Part shown: positions 14,810 through 23,226 of the stretch, piece after piece
How the letters are laid out: every line of letters begins with the position of its first letter
How positions within the stretch are numbered: position 1 is the stretch's first letter
NCBI RefSeq assembly: GCF_030064675.1
Contig: NZ_CP116413.1
Span: forward strand, 4,620,001 to 4,684,000
DNA from: Crossiella sp. CA-258035
GTDB taxonomy: Bacteria > Actinomycetota > Actinomycetes > Mycobacteriales > Pseudonocardiaceae
Direction of reading: 5' to 3'
DNA length: 64,000 nt
The notes under the pieces: generated by a model
What the model saw: only the letters and a program-made list of their open reading frames with translations
Database searches by the model: none
What the model was told of the DNA's origin: nothing
Position numbers and translations under genes: made by a program

Positions 14810-16006
14810 TTATTCGGCGCGGGCGCGTTCCTCGGCCGCCGCCAGGCGCTCCGCGGAGACCCACCGCCGCAACGGCAGGATGGTCACCAGCATCAGCACC
14901 GCGCACCCGGCGAACACCGCGGCCGGCGGGGCCAGCACACCCAGCAGCCCGCCCAGCGCCGCGCCGATCGGCGTGCTGCCGTAGTTGATCATCCGGAACG
15001 CGCCGCCGACCCGGCCCAGCTCCGCACGGGGCGCGGTGCGCTGCCGCACCGACATCGCCACCGCCTGCCACATGCCGCCGAGCACGCTGGCCACCGTCAT
15101 CACCACCCCCAGCGCCCAGCCGGAGAGGACCAGTGGCGCGGCGAAGAACACCGCCCAGCCGACCCTGGTCAGCCGCAGCAACCTTGCCCGGCCGCACAGC
15201 CGCTCACCGCGTCCGGACAGCAGCGACCCCACGGCTGCGCCGACCCCGCTCGCCCCGAGCAGCAACCCATAGCCGGTCGCGCTCAGCCCCAGCGGGCCAC
15301 GGGCGTGGCCGAGGAAGACGATCAGGAACGCCGCGTAGGCCGCCATCGCCGTCCCGCTGACCGCGAAGAGCACCAACAGGATCGGCTGCCGCAGCACCGG
15401 AGCCAGCCCACCACGCAGGCCAGTCCCGCTGCGCCGCGCCGGAGCCGAGGGCAGCGGAATCCCGCGCAGCAGCAGCGCCGCGGCCAGGCAGGCGATCCCG
15501 GCGGCCAGCGCGGGCAACCCGATCGCCAGGCTCGCCGCCAGACCGGCCACCGCAGGCCCCAGTGCCTGCTGCGAAAGCCGGGTCGCCACCGACATCGCAC
15601 CGTTGGCACCGGTCAGCTTCTCCGGAGGAACCAGCTCCGGCACGGTCACCTCGGCCGCGGTGTCGGCCAGCAGTTGCAGGCACACGGCCAGGAACACCGA
15701 GACCACCAGCACCGGCACTGGTGAGAGCCCGGCGCTGAGCAACAACCCGGCTACTAGCAATACCAGACCGCGGCCCAGTTGGGCCAATCGGAGCAGTCGC
15801 CGCCGATCCGTGGCATCCACCAGCACCCCGGCCGGCACCGCGAACAGCAGCCACGGCAGGCTGCCCGCCGTGCTCACCGCGGCCACCGCCAGCGGCGAAC
15901 CGGTCGCCGACTCCGCGATCAGCGTGCCGGCCACGACCACCACCCCGGTCGCGGAGTCCGACAGCGCGGTGGTGCCCAGCAGGCGGTGGAACGGGGTCAC
16001 CGGCAT
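14810..16006 (-). CDS. MFS exporter (MFS_3 / EntS-like)
   Basis: 398 residues with about twelve hydrophobic segments. The loop between helices 2 and 3 reads PAGVLVDATDRRRLLRLAQL, the MFS_3 version of the G-x-x-x-D-R motif, and a mid-protein basic loop (about 195-210) separates the halves. Such transporters export siderophores, macrolides or other drugs. Start ATG 16006. The flavin-fold gene upstream is in the same direction with a 45-base gap. Substrate not deducible. Confidence 0.88.
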   Translation of the reverse strand: MPVTPFHRLLGTTALSDSATGVVVVAGTLIAESATGSPLAVAAVSTAGSLPWLLFAVPAGVLVDATDRRRLLRLAQLGRGLVLLVAGLLLSAGLSPVPVLVVSVFLAVCLQLLADTAAEVTVPELVPPEKLTGANGAMSVATRLSQQALGPAVAGLAASLAIGLPALAAGIACLAAALLLRGIPLPSAPARRSGTGLRGGLAPVLRQPILLVLFAVSGTAMAAYAAFLIVFLGHARGPLGLSATGYGLLLGASGVGAAVGSLLSGRGERLCGRARLLRLTRVGWAVFFAAPLVLSGWALGVVMTVASVLGGMWQAVAMSVRQRTAPRAELGRVGGAFRMINYGSTPIGAALGGLLGVLAPPAAVFAGCAVLMLVTILPLRRWVSAERLAAAEERARAE

Positions 16007-16051
16007 GCCGCGAGCCTGCCACCCGTCGGCCCCCTGGCCGCGGGGATGTGA

Positions 16052-16627
16052 TCAGCGCGGCGGCAGCGGCAACGGCAGCGCGGGCAGCCCGTCGATGCTG
16101 GTGCCGTTGGTCGGCACCTTCTCGCAGTAGGCGGCGAAGTCGGTGTCGGAGCGGCGCCCGAAGTACTGCGCGTGCAGCGTGCGCTCAGCCCGGTAGTCCA
16201 GCAGCGGCACCGCGAACCCGCAGCTGTCGCTGACCCGCTGCACCGCCACCAGGATCACCGCGCGCAGCCCTGGCCCGTCCGCCTCGCCAAAACCGGCCAC
16301 CAGCTCGGCGAAGCGCGGGTCGTCGCGGAAGACCGGCTCGCCGTGGCCGTGCACCCGCAGCACCATCGGCGGACCGCTGAAGGCGCACCACATCACCGTG
16401 ATCCGCCCGTTCTCCCGCAGGTGCGCGATGGTCTCGGCGTGGCTGCCGCCGAAGTCCAGGAAGGCCAGCGTGCGCTCATCCAGCACCCGCAGCGACCCGG
16501 CCCGCCCCTTGGGTGAGAGGTTCACGTGCCCCGAGCCGGCCAGCGGCGCGGTGGCCACGAAGAACACCGGCTGCTCGGCGATGAACGCGCGCAGCCTGCC
16601 CTCGATCCCGTCGTAGTTCCTCCCCAT
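16052..16627 (-). CDS. Pyridoxamine 5'-phosphate oxidase-fold (flavin-binding) protein
   Basis: 191 residues from ATG 16627; an upstream TTG at 16657 is unlikely. The split-barrel fold starts with PVFFVATAPLAGSGHVNLSP (about 20-38) and has ITVMWCAFSGPPMVLRVHGH (about 77-96), both typical of the PNPOx-like general-stress family. A C-terminal extension carries Y/F-rich YCEKVPTNGTSI. Members bind FMN, F420 or haem and reduce varied substrates. It is divergent from the glycosyltransferase, with a 10-bp palindrome between them. Confidence 0.85.
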   Translation of the reverse strand: MGRNYDGIEGRLRAFIAEQPVFFVATAPLAGSGHVNLSPKGRAGSLRVLDERTLAFLDFGGSHAETIAHLRENGRITVMWCAFSGPPMVLRVHGHGEPVFRDDPRFAELVAGFGEADGPGLRAVILVAVQRVSDSCGFAVPLLDYRAERTLHAQYFGRRSDTDFAAYCEKVPTNGTSIDGLPALPLPLPPR

Positions 16628-16702
16628 GATCGGCAGTTTGGCCGCCGCCACTGGCAATCCGCTGACGCCGGTTGCCGGGAAGCCGAGGAACCCTCTAGCA
16701 TT

Positions 16703-16712
16703 GTGATATCAC
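16703..16712. promoter_or_regulatory. 10-bp palindrome before the glycosyltransferase
   Basis: GTGATATCAC is a perfect palindrome, 21 bases before ATG 16734 and inside an unusually AT-rich stretch. GGGGAGG for ribosome binding follows. Candidate operator or -10 region; no regulator gene is adjacent. Confidence 0.4.
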
Positions 16713-16733
16713 TTTTCCTGGGGAGGAACCTCG

Positions 16734-17924
16734 ATGGCGCACATCCTCTGTCTCGCCCCCGGTGCGGCGGGACACGTCAACCCCCTGCTCGGCGTGGTCA
16801 GCGAACTGAGCGCGCGCGGGCACCGGATCAGCTTCGGCACCACCAAGGACTACGCGGCCAGGGTCGCCGGGGCGGGCGCGGAACCGGTGGTCTACCAGTC
16901 CGTCATCGAGGAGTCCTGGGGCGATGAGGACCCGCCGGACTTCACCGGTGAGGAGATCATCCGGCTGATGGGCCTGGGCGTCACCGAGACCGAGACCCAG
17001 CTGCCGGTGCTGGAACAGGCATTCGCCGGTGACGAGCCCGACCTGGTGCTCTACGACGGCATGCAGCTGCTGCGCTGGGTCGGCCCGTTCCTCGGCGACC
17101 GCTGGGGCGTGCCGACGGTGCAGAGCTGCCCGTCGCTGGTCAGCAACGAGCACTGGTCGATGACCGACGAGCACGTGGAGTTCGACCCGAACCACCCCGG
17201 CTTCACCGAGGTGCTGGGCAGGCTCGGTGCCCTTGCCGCGCAACGGAAAGCGCGCTTCGACTTCGGCGGGCTGTTCGACGACTCGCTCAGCGCGCGGCAC
17301 CTGGTCTTCGTGCCAGGGGAGTTCCAGCCTGCGGGGGAGACCTTCGCCGCGCGCTACCGCTTCGTCGGGCCCTGCCTTGGTGAGCGGTCCTTCCAGGGGG
17401 AGTGGGAACCGCCGAACTCGGTGCGGCCACGGGTGTTCATCTCACTGGGCACCGCCTACAACCGGCGGCCGGAGTTCTTCCGCACCTGCCTGGCCGCCTT
17501 CGCCGGACTGCCCATCCACGTGGTGCTGGCCATCGGCGACCAGGTCGAACGCGCCGCCCTCGGCGAAGTTCCCGCCAACGTGGAGGTGCACGAGTTCGTG
17601 CCGCAACTCTCCGTGCTGGAACAGGTCGACCTGTTCGTCACCCACGCGGGCATGGGCTCCACGATGGAGGGACTGCACCTGGGCGTGCCGTTGCTGGCGG
17701 TGCCGCAGATGGCCGAACAGCGGGTCAATGCCGACCGGATCGAGGCACTCGGCCTCGGTCGTCAGCTCGCGCCGGCCGAGGTGACCCCGGCGAGCCTGCG
17801 CGAGGCCGCGCTGGCGGTGGTCGCCGACGGCGCGATGGCCAAACGTGTTGCCGCGTACCGTAAGCGCTCGCAGGCCGCCGGTGGCGCGATGGCGGCCGCG
17901 GACGTGGTGGAGGAGCTGTTGTGA
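16734..17924 (+). CDS. Macrolide-family (MGT) UDP-glycosyltransferase, GT1
   Basis: 396 residues from ATG 16734. GT-B fold: N-terminal acceptor domain with APGAAGHVNPLLGVVSEL (about 7-24), whose His is the expected catalytic base, and C-terminal donor domain with HAGMGSTMEGLHLGVPLLAV (about 305-324) followed by PQMAEQ, the UDP-sugar site. MGT/OleD-type enzymes glucosylate macrolides, flavonoids and other phenols, often for self-protection. The next gene, a GNAT, overlaps it by 4 bases (GTGA), so both are made together. No macrolide pathway is in the window, so a detoxifying role is plausible. Confidence 0.92.
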   Translation: MAHILCLAPGAAGHVNPLLGVVSELSARGHRISFGTTKDYAARVAGAGAEPVVYQSVIEESWGDEDPPDFTGEEIIRLMGLGVTETETQLPVLEQAFAGDEPDLVLYDGMQLLRWVGPFLGDRWGVPTVQSCPSLVSNEHWSMTDEHVEFDPNHPGFTEVLGRLGALAAQRKARFDFGGLFDDSLSARHLVFVPGEFQPAGETFAARYRFVGPCLGERSFQGEWEPPNSVRPRVFISLGTAYNRRPEFFRTCLAAFAGLPIHVVLAIGDQVERAALGEVPANVEVHEFVPQLSVLEQVDLFVTHAGMGSTMEGLHLGVPLLAVPQMAEQRVNADRIEALGLGRQLAPAEVTPASLREAALAVVADGAMAKRVAAYRKRSQAAGGAMAAADVVEELL

Positions 17925-18553
17925 GCGAGACGATCGGCGAGCTGGTGCGGGACTGGGTGCACGGCTGGGCGCGCTGCCGCGAGGTGGCACCGCCGGTCGC
18001 GGTGCCGGAGGGCTACCGGCTCCAGGTCGACCGGCCCGGTCACCTGGCCCGCCACGTGCTGCCGGAGTTCGACCCGGACACCGTGCGAGCACTGGCTAAT
18101 CGACTGTCCACTGTGGACAACTGGCTGAAGGTGTGCGGCCCGCCCGAACAGGTGGCCGCCTGCCTGTCGCCGCGGTGGTCGGTGGGCGCGCCGGAGTTCC
18201 TGATGAGCACCGCCCTCCAGTCGCGGCCGCCGCTGCCTACCTCTTATGCGGTCGAGGTGACCGGGAACGGGGAGGTCGTCGACGTGCGGCTGTGCGCGGA
18301 CGGCGGCGAGGTCGCGGCCAGCGGCCGGATCGGACTGGCCGGGACCGCCGCGGTCATCGACCAGGTGGAGACCGCGCCCGCGCACCGGCGGCGCGGCCTC
18401 GGCCGGATCGTGATGGACCGGCTCGGCGCGCAGGCCCTGGAGCGGGGCGCGCGCCGGGCCGTGCTGGTGGCCACCGCGGACGGCCAGGGCCTCTACCGCG
18501 CCCTCGGCTGGACCACCCACTCCCCGGTCACCGCCGCCCACCGAACCTCCTGA
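17921..18553 (+). CDS. GNAT-fold N-acetyltransferase
   Basis: 210 residues from GTG 17921, overlapping the glycosyltransferase stop. The C-terminal half is a GNAT domain: VIDQVETAPAHRRRGLGRIV (about 146-165) contains the acetyl-CoA loop R-R-x-G-L-G, and GLYRALGWT (about 190-198) is the last strand-helix. The N-terminal 100 residues are divergent, with the pattern of two-domain GNATs. Acceptor unknown. Confidence 0.85.
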   Translation: MSETIGELVRDWVHGWARCREVAPPVAVPEGYRLQVDRPGHLARHVLPEFDPDTVRALANRLSTVDNWLKVCGPPEQVAACLSPRWSVGAPEFLMSTALQSRPPLPTSYAVEVTGNGEVVDVRLCADGGEVAASGRIGLAGTAAVIDQVETAPAHRRRGLGRIVMDRLGAQALERGARRAVLVATADGQGLYRALGWTTHSPVTAAHRTS

Positions 18554-18601
18554 CCAGCGCGTTTGCCCTTGGCGATGACCCGCGCTACATTCAACCCACC
18601 G

Positions 18602-18611
18602 GTTAATTAAC
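18602..18611. promoter_or_regulatory. Palindrome before the ArsR-type gene
   Basis: GTTAATTAAC is perfectly symmetric and 18 bases before ATG 18629; GCGGTTTAA follows as a degenerate half-site. Candidate self-operator of the ArsR-type regulator. Confidence 0.5.
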
Positions 18612-18628
18612 AAGGCGGTTTAATACAG

Positions 18629-19009
18629 ATGAGCGACGCGAGACCTGATACCGAGGACCAGCTCAGTGCGGTGTTCGCGGCGCTCGCCGACCCCACCCGC
18701 CGAGCCATCCTGGCCCGGCTCACGGAGGGGGAGGCCACGGTCAACCAGATCGCCGAACCGTTCGCGATGAGCCTGCCCGCGGTCTCCAAACACCTCAAGG
18801 TGCTGGAGCGCGCCGGGCTGATCACCCGCGGACGCGAGGCGCAGTGGCGGCCCTGCCGGCTGGACGCACGTCCGCTGGAAGGAGCCACCGACTGGCTGGA
18901 GCGGTACCGGAAGTTCTGGTCCGACAGCTTCGACCGCCTCGACGACCACCTGCGCCGCCTCCAGCAGCGGCAGGCGCCCGGACAACAGGAAGGACAGCAC
19001 GATGACTGA
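18629..19009 (+). CDS. ArsR-family regulator paired with an SRPBCC protein
   Basis: 126 residues, one winged-helix domain: VFAALADPTRRAILARLTEG, then the recognition region FAMSLPAVSKHLKVLERAGL (about 45-64) and the wing REAQWRPCRL. No metal-binding Cys motif, so it belongs to the metal-free subgroup that is habitually linked to AHSA1/SRPBCC genes, as it is here with an 8-base overlap. It probably represses its own operon through the palindrome upstream. Confidence 0.92.
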   Translation: MSDARPDTEDQLSAVFAALADPTRRAILARLTEGEATVNQIAEPFAMSLPAVSKHLKVLERAGLITRGREAQWRPCRLDARPLEGATDWLERYRKFWSDSFDRLDDHLRRLQQRQAPGQQEGQHDD

Positions 19010-19454
19010 GGCAGTGGCCACCAGGGAGTTCACCCTCACCCGGGTCTTCAACGCCCCGCGCAACCTGGTGTACCGGTCCTGGACCGACCCCGACGACGCC
19101 ACCCACTGGTGGGGCCCGAAGAACTTCACCACCCCCAGGGACACCATGTCCTTCGACGTGCGCCCCGGCGGCCAGTGGCAGGCCTGCATGGTGAACGACG
19201 CCACCGGCGAGCAGTTCCCCAGTAGCGGCGTCTACCGCGAGGTCGTGCCCGGCGAACGGCTCGTGTTCACCTGGGGCCGGCAGGGCGACCCCGAGGAGGA
19301 CAAGCCAGTGGTCACCATCGAGCTCACCGACCAGGGCGAACAGACCCAGATGGTCTTCCACCTCGTCGGGCACCTGGCGGAGGGCGACTTACTGGACATG
19401 GAGGACGGCTGGAGCGAGTGCATCGCCCGCAGCATGACCCACCTGTCCCGCTGA
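19002..19454 (+). CDS. SRPBCC/AHSA1 domain protein
   Basis: 150 residues, a single START-like cavity fold: FTLTRVFNAPRNLVYRSWTD, then WWGPKNFT (about 36-43), DVRPGGQW and the C-terminal helix GDLLDMEDGWSECIARSMTH. Members bind hydrophobic ligands. Overlaps the ArsR gene, and is likely its target in the same transcript. Confidence 0.9.
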   Translation: MTEAVATREFTLTRVFNAPRNLVYRSWTDPDDATHWWGPKNFTTPRDTMSFDVRPGGQWQACMVNDATGEQFPSSGVYREVVPGERLVFTWGRQGDPEEDKPVVTIELTDQGEQTQMVFHLVGHLAEGDLLDMEDGWSECIARSMTHLSR

Positions 19455-19455
19455 G

Positions 19456-20172
19456 CTACCTCAACCGGTACGCCGCAACGGCGACCTGGACGAAGGAGCG
19501 CACCAACGGGCTTTCCCGCGCGCTCGCCCAGGCGACGACGAGCGGGCTCGGGGGCATGTCGGTGAGGGGGACCAGGACCAGTCCCTCCGGCAGGGCGTGG
19601 GTCAGGGGTGCGATGCCGACCGTGCCGTTCCACAGGACGGCCTGAACGCACTCGTTCACCGTGCGCACCACCGGCCCCGCGGGGCGTTCGCCCACCGGCC
19701 GCGCGCCGTTCCAGTACTCGCGCCAGAGCGGGTCGGTGCCCTCGGGCAGTTGGAACCAGGGTCGGTCGGCGAAGTCAGCCAGGCGCAGGGTGCCGTGGGC
19801 GGCGAGTGGGTCGTCCGCGCGCAGGACCGCGCCGACCTGGTCGGTGCGCAGCACTCGGGTGCTGATACCGGTGGTGTCGAAGGGAAAGCGGGTGAGTGCC
19901 ACCTCGGCCAGGCCGGTGGTGGGGTCGGCGAAGTCCGCCTCGCGGAAGCGGATCGAGACCTCCGGGTGGTGGCGGCGGAAGGTCGCGGCCAGCCGGGCGC
20001 CTACCTCGCCCGCGCTGTCGGTGAGGGTGCCGACGGTGAGGGTGACGCTCCCGGCAGCTGCTGTCACGCGGGTGCGGGTCTGCTCGGCCTGGGCCAGCAG
20101 GGCGGTGGCGTCGGCGTAGAGGACCGTGCCCGCGGCGGTGAGCTCGACGCCGGTGGCCGAGCGGTGCAGCGG
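19456..20172 (-). pseudogene. LysR-type regulator lacking its DNA-binding N-terminus
   Basis: The reading frame from the stop at 19456 upward encodes a complete LysR effector domain (GSVTLTVGTLTDSAGEVGAR to FVQVAVAAYRLR). Upstream it continues through the end of the HTH domain and linker helix (PLHRSATGVELTAAGTVLYA, 20115-20172), then meets a stop at 20173. The first 45-50 residues with the recognition helix are missing. At that same point the lectin gene on the other strand also loses its 5' end. A GTG at 20067 could start a domain-only protein, but no ribosome site supports it. Confidence 0.8.
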
Positions 20173-20174
20173 TC

Positions 20175-20581
20175 ATGAGTGCGGCATCGGTCGCGCAGGC
20201 GGCTCCGGCGGGGCCGCCGCCGGAGGGTGTGCCGATGCAGCTGCGCAATGGTTTCGGCGACGGGTGCGCAGACGTCGAGCGGAAGTCCCTTGCGGACGGT
20301 GCCCGGGTGCACCAGTGGCGGTGCTTCTCCGTCAACGCGCCCAACCAGTTGTGGAAGCTGAAGAACGTGGGCGAGCGGGACTACAAGCTGACGAATGAGA
20401 ACAGCGACATGTGCCTTGATGTGTACGACCGTGCACTCGAACGCGGAATGTCGGCGACCCAGTACACCTGCCGCACTTCCGCGGACCCGAGCCAGCGGTG
20501 GACACTGGCAACCGCATCCACCAGTGGGACTGCCAGGCCAACGCCCGGAACCAGCAGTGGGTCTTCCGCGCGGTCAGCTGA
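20175..20581 (+). pseudogene. Secreted ricin-type (QxW) lectin, 5'-truncated and frameshifted
   Basis: From ATG 20175 the frame begins within what looks like the end of a signal peptide (MSAASVAQAAPAG). Two ricin beta-trefoil repeats follow with CADVERK, NQLW, MCLDVYD and SQRW. After SQRW (about 20504) the lectin continues only in the next frame, TGNRIHQWDCQANARNQQW, ending at TGA 20581, so about 25 residues of the third repeat are gone with a frameshift. Both ends of decay mark it as a dead gene. The intact ancestor would have been an exported sugar-binding protein. Confidence 0.75.
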
Positions 20582-20582
20582 C

Positions 20583-21722
20583 TCACGCGTGGGGACCGAC
20601 CGTGACGGTCCCCACCGTCAGTTCCGCGGTGGCTTCCAGCACCGTCGCGATCCGGTCCACCTGCTCGGCCAGCATGCGCCGCCGACCGGCTGGCCACCGG
20701 CCGCAGGGCTCGACGGTGACCGCGATCCGGCGGCCGGAGCGGCGCTGGTGCCACACCCCGGCGACGATGCCGTCGACGAGCACCACCGGGTAGTTCCCGG
20801 CCTGGCCCCGGTTGAGGGCCCGGAGGTAGGTCTTGCCGGGGAACAGGGACTCCCGGGGGTGGCAGCCCACCTGGTAGGCGTCGAAGTAGGGGAGCAGGCG
20901 CAGGGCGGGGGCGTCCTGGGTGGGCTCGAAGTCGTCATCGGCGGCCAGCCATGCCTCGGTTTCGCCCAGGAGGACCGGGCGGAGCCGGTCGCGGCAGGTG
21001 GCGAACAGGCGCTCGGCCCAGGGGCGGGGCGCGGACAGCCAGCGGGCGAAGTGGGCGGGGGTGGCCGGGCCGTAGGAGTACAGGTAGCGGCGCAGCAGTT
21101 CGGCCAGTGCCTGCTCGGTGGTCATCGGGGGCGTGGCGGACAGGTGGCGGTGCGGGCTGGTGTAGGTGGTCTTGCGGTCGCGGTCGGGGCCGAAGCACAG
21201 CGCGCCGCGGAAGGCGGCAGTGTGGATGACCGTGGCCCAGCGTGGCCAGAAGCCGCTGAAGGAGGGCACGACCAGGTCGCCGGCCCAGGAACCGGTCTCG
21301 GCCACCACGGCTGGGGTGAGCTCGTCCATGGTGAACTCGCCCGTGCGGCACACCCGGTCCAGCGCGGCCACCACCGCGTCGGTCTGCTCGGGGGTGAGCC
21401 GGAGGGACGGGGCGTAGCCGACGGTGAGGGGGACCGCGGACAGCGCCGCGGTCCACAGGGGCAGGTCGGCGGCGGGCAGCAGGTGGACCGTGCCGCGCAG
21501 GCCGAAGGTCTTGACCAGCTCACCGTGCTGCCAGAGCGCCTCGCGGACCTGGGTTCGGGTCGTGCCGGTGCGCAGGCCGAGGGAGAGCTCGGCCGCGGAC
21601 ATCACCTGGGCGTGCACGCCGCACATCGCCCGCGCCGCCCCGGCGATCCCGGGGGTCGGGGTGGTCAGCGCGTGCCGCTCCATCCGCACCGCGCACACCG
21701 TGGCCCAGTCCAGTTCCGTCAT
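20583..21722 (-). CDS. AlkZ-like winged-helix (HTH_42) DNA glycosylase family protein
   Basis: 379 residues from ATG 21722. The protein has tandem winged-helix pattern: GIAGAARAMCGVHAQVMSAA, then LVKTFGLRGTVHLLPAADL and LLPYFDAYQVGCHPRESL (about 283-300). AlkZ-type enzymes unhook alkylated or cross-linked bases, and the catalytic Q-x-Q/D region is expected near the N-terminus: VHAQVMSA carries a single Gln here rather than Q-x-Q, which is closer to the AlkX/YcaQ-distant branch, so activity is uncertain. Divergent from a WYL regulator, a frequent association. Confidence 0.8.
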   Translation of the reverse strand: MTELDWATVCAVRMERHALTTPTPGIAGAARAMCGVHAQVMSAAELSLGLRTGTTRTQVREALWQHGELVKTFGLRGTVHLLPAADLPLWTAALSAVPLTVGYAPSLRLTPEQTDAVVAALDRVCRTGEFTMDELTPAVVAETGSWAGDLVVPSFSGFWPRWATVIHTAAFRGALCFGPDRDRKTTYTSPHRHLSATPPMTTEQALAELLRRYLYSYGPATPAHFARWLSAPRPWAERLFATCRDRLRPVLLGETEAWLAADDDFEPTQDAPALRLLPYFDAYQVGCHPRESLFPGKTYLRALNRGQAGNYPVVLVDGIVAGVWHQRRSGRRIAVTVEPCGRWPAGRRRMLAEQVDRIATVLEATAELTVGTVTVGPHA

Positions 21723-21745
21723 GAGCGCAACTCTAGGCAGCAAGT

Positions 21746-21762
21746 AGGACAGGGAGAGTCCT
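21746..21762. promoter_or_regulatory. Inverted repeat before the second WYL regulator
   Basis: AGGAC (21746-21750) and GTCCT (21758-21762) with a 7-base spacer, 23 bases before ATG 21785 and between divergent genes. The GGACAG core also occurs in the element at 7483-7507 before the other WYL gene. Confidence 0.5.
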
Positions 21763-21784
21763 CTTCGGCTGAGAAGATCCGGTC

Positions 21785-22750
21785 ATGACCGACACGCCTG
21801 CCCGGTTGCTCACCCTGCTCTCGCTGTTGCAGACCCCGAGGGAGTGGTCCGGCACGGTGCTCGCCGAACGGCTGGGGGTCACCACCCGGACCATCCGGCG
21901 CGACATCGAACGACTCCGCGAGCTCGGCTACCCGGTGCAGGCCAGCATGGGCGCCGAGGGCGGGTACCGGCTGGTGGCCGGGACCGCGATGCCGCCGCTG
22001 CTGCTCGATGACGAGGAGGCGGTGGCGATCGCGGTCGGGCTGCGCAACGCCGCCGGGCTGGCGGTGCAGGGCATCGAGGAGGCATCGGTGCGGGCGCTGA
22101 CCAAGCTGGAGCAGGTGCTGCCCTCGCGGTTGCGGCGGCGGGTCTCGGCGCTGGGCAGTGCCACGGTGCCGATGTTCGACCCCGGCTCGGCCAGGGTGAA
22201 CCCCGAGCACCTCGCCGTGCTGGCGGCCGCGGTGGCCAACCGGGAACGGGTGCGCTTCGGCTACGAGGCCTTCGACGGCGCCCGGACCCGGCGGCTGGCC
22301 GAACCGAACCGGCTGGTCTCCTCCGGGCGGCGGTGGTACCTGGTGGCCTTCGACCTCGACCGGGACGACTGGCGGATCTTCCGGGTGGACCGGATCGAGG
22401 AACCCCGCGGCATCGGGGTGCGCTCGGCGGAACGCACGCTGCCCGCGGCTGACGCGGCCGAGTTCGTCACCAGCAAGCTGTACTCCTCCGCGCCGACCTA
22501 CCAGGCGGTGGCCACCATCCACGCCCCGGCCGGCCGGGTGCGGGGGGTGCTGGGGGACCGGCCCGCCGATGTGGAGGCGGTGGACGAGCACACCTGCCGG
22601 TTGCGCAGCCACACCGACACCCTGGACTGGCTGGCCTTCCGGCTGGCGATGCTGGGCTGTGAGTTCGAGGTGCACTCGCCGCCGGAGCTGGCGGAGTACC
22701 TGCGGGAGCTGGCCGGGCGGGTGAGCAGGGCGGCGGGCGCACCGCAGTAA
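21785..22750 (+). CDS. HTH-WYL (YafY-type) transcriptional regulator
   Basis: 321 residues. HTH_11 domain with EWSGTVLAERLGVTTRTIRR (about 20-39), link MGAEGGYRLVAGTAMPPLLL, WYL domain (about 135-215; RVRFGYEAF, SSGRRWYLVAFDLDRDDW) and WCX tail. Same architecture as the protein at 7525 but clearly diverged. Its divergent partner is the AlkZ-like gene, which it may control through the inverted repeat between them. Confidence 0.92.
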   Translation: MTDTPARLLTLLSLLQTPREWSGTVLAERLGVTTRTIRRDIERLRELGYPVQASMGAEGGYRLVAGTAMPPLLLDDEEAVAIAVGLRNAAGLAVQGIEEASVRALTKLEQVLPSRLRRRVSALGSATVPMFDPGSARVNPEHLAVLAAAVANRERVRFGYEAFDGARTRRLAEPNRLVSSGRRWYLVAFDLDRDDWRIFRVDRIEEPRGIGVRSAERTLPAADAAEFVTSKLYSSAPTYQAVATIHAPAGRVRGVLGDRPADVEAVDEHTCRLRSHTDTLDWLAFRLAMLGCEFEVHSPPELAEYLRELAGRVSRAAGAPQ

Positions 22751-22758
22751 CTTGCCTT

Positions 22759-22782
22759 GCTAAGTTAGCATGCTAAGTTAGC
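22759..22782. promoter_or_regulatory. Two GCTAAGTTAGC repeats at the MarR gene start
   Basis: GCTAAGTTAGC at 22759-22769 and again at 22772-22782, each nearly palindromic, 13 bases apart. The second ends 3 bases before GTG 22786 and there is no ribosome site, so the message is probably leaderless and the repeats overlap the promoter. Operator of the MarR protein is the natural reading. Confidence 0.65.
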
Positions 22783-22785
22783 CGG

Positions 22786-23226
22786 GTGCGGCAGAACCTG
22801 AGTTTCACCTTGCACGTGCTCACCGCCCGGCTGGACCGGGCCGCCGACCGGCTGCTGCGGGCCGAGCACAACGTCTCCTACCGTCGGTTCCTCGCCCTGA
22901 CCCTGGTCAAGGAACTCGGCACGCCGACCCAGCGCGCCCTCGCCGACACCCTCGGGGTGACCGAGCCGTCGGTGAGCCGGATGACCGCCGTGCTCGCCGA
23001 GGACGGCCTCCTGGATGTCCAGCCGGATCCGGCGGGCGGGCGGCGCAAGCTGCTGAGCCTCACCGAGGAGGGCGACCGGCTGGTGACCTCGGTCCAACGG
23101 GACTTCGAGAAGCGGTTCGCCAAACTCGTGGCCCACAGCGGCGTGCCGTACGGGGAGTACGCCGAGCAGACCGAGCGGTTGCTGGCCACGCTGGATCACC
23201 TGTGGACCGAGAAGGGGACCCGATGA
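22786..23226 (+). CDS. MarR-family regulator
   Basis: 146 residues from GTG 22786. Winged helix: FLALTLVKELGTPTQRALAD, recognition TLGVTEPSVSRMTAVLAEDG (about 63-82), wing DPAGGRRKLLSLTEEGDRLV. N- and C-terminal helices for dimerisation are present. The hydrolase that follows overlaps by 4 bases (ATGA), so MarR represses an operon with its own gene. The inducing ligand may be a substrate of that hydrolase. Confidence 0.92.
   Translation: MRQNLSFTLHVLTARLDRAADRLLRAEHNVSYRRFLALTLVKELGTPTQRALADTLGVTEPSVSRMTAVLAEDGLLDVQPDPAGGRRKLLSLTEEGDRLVTSVQRDFEKRFAKLVAHSGVPYGEYAEQTERLLATLDHLWTEKGTR

Noticed and set aside
20175-21788. One long open frame from the lectin start to 21788
   Set aside because: Only the first ~110 codons look like a lectin; the rest is antisense to the AlkZ-like gene and has no coding pattern of its own.
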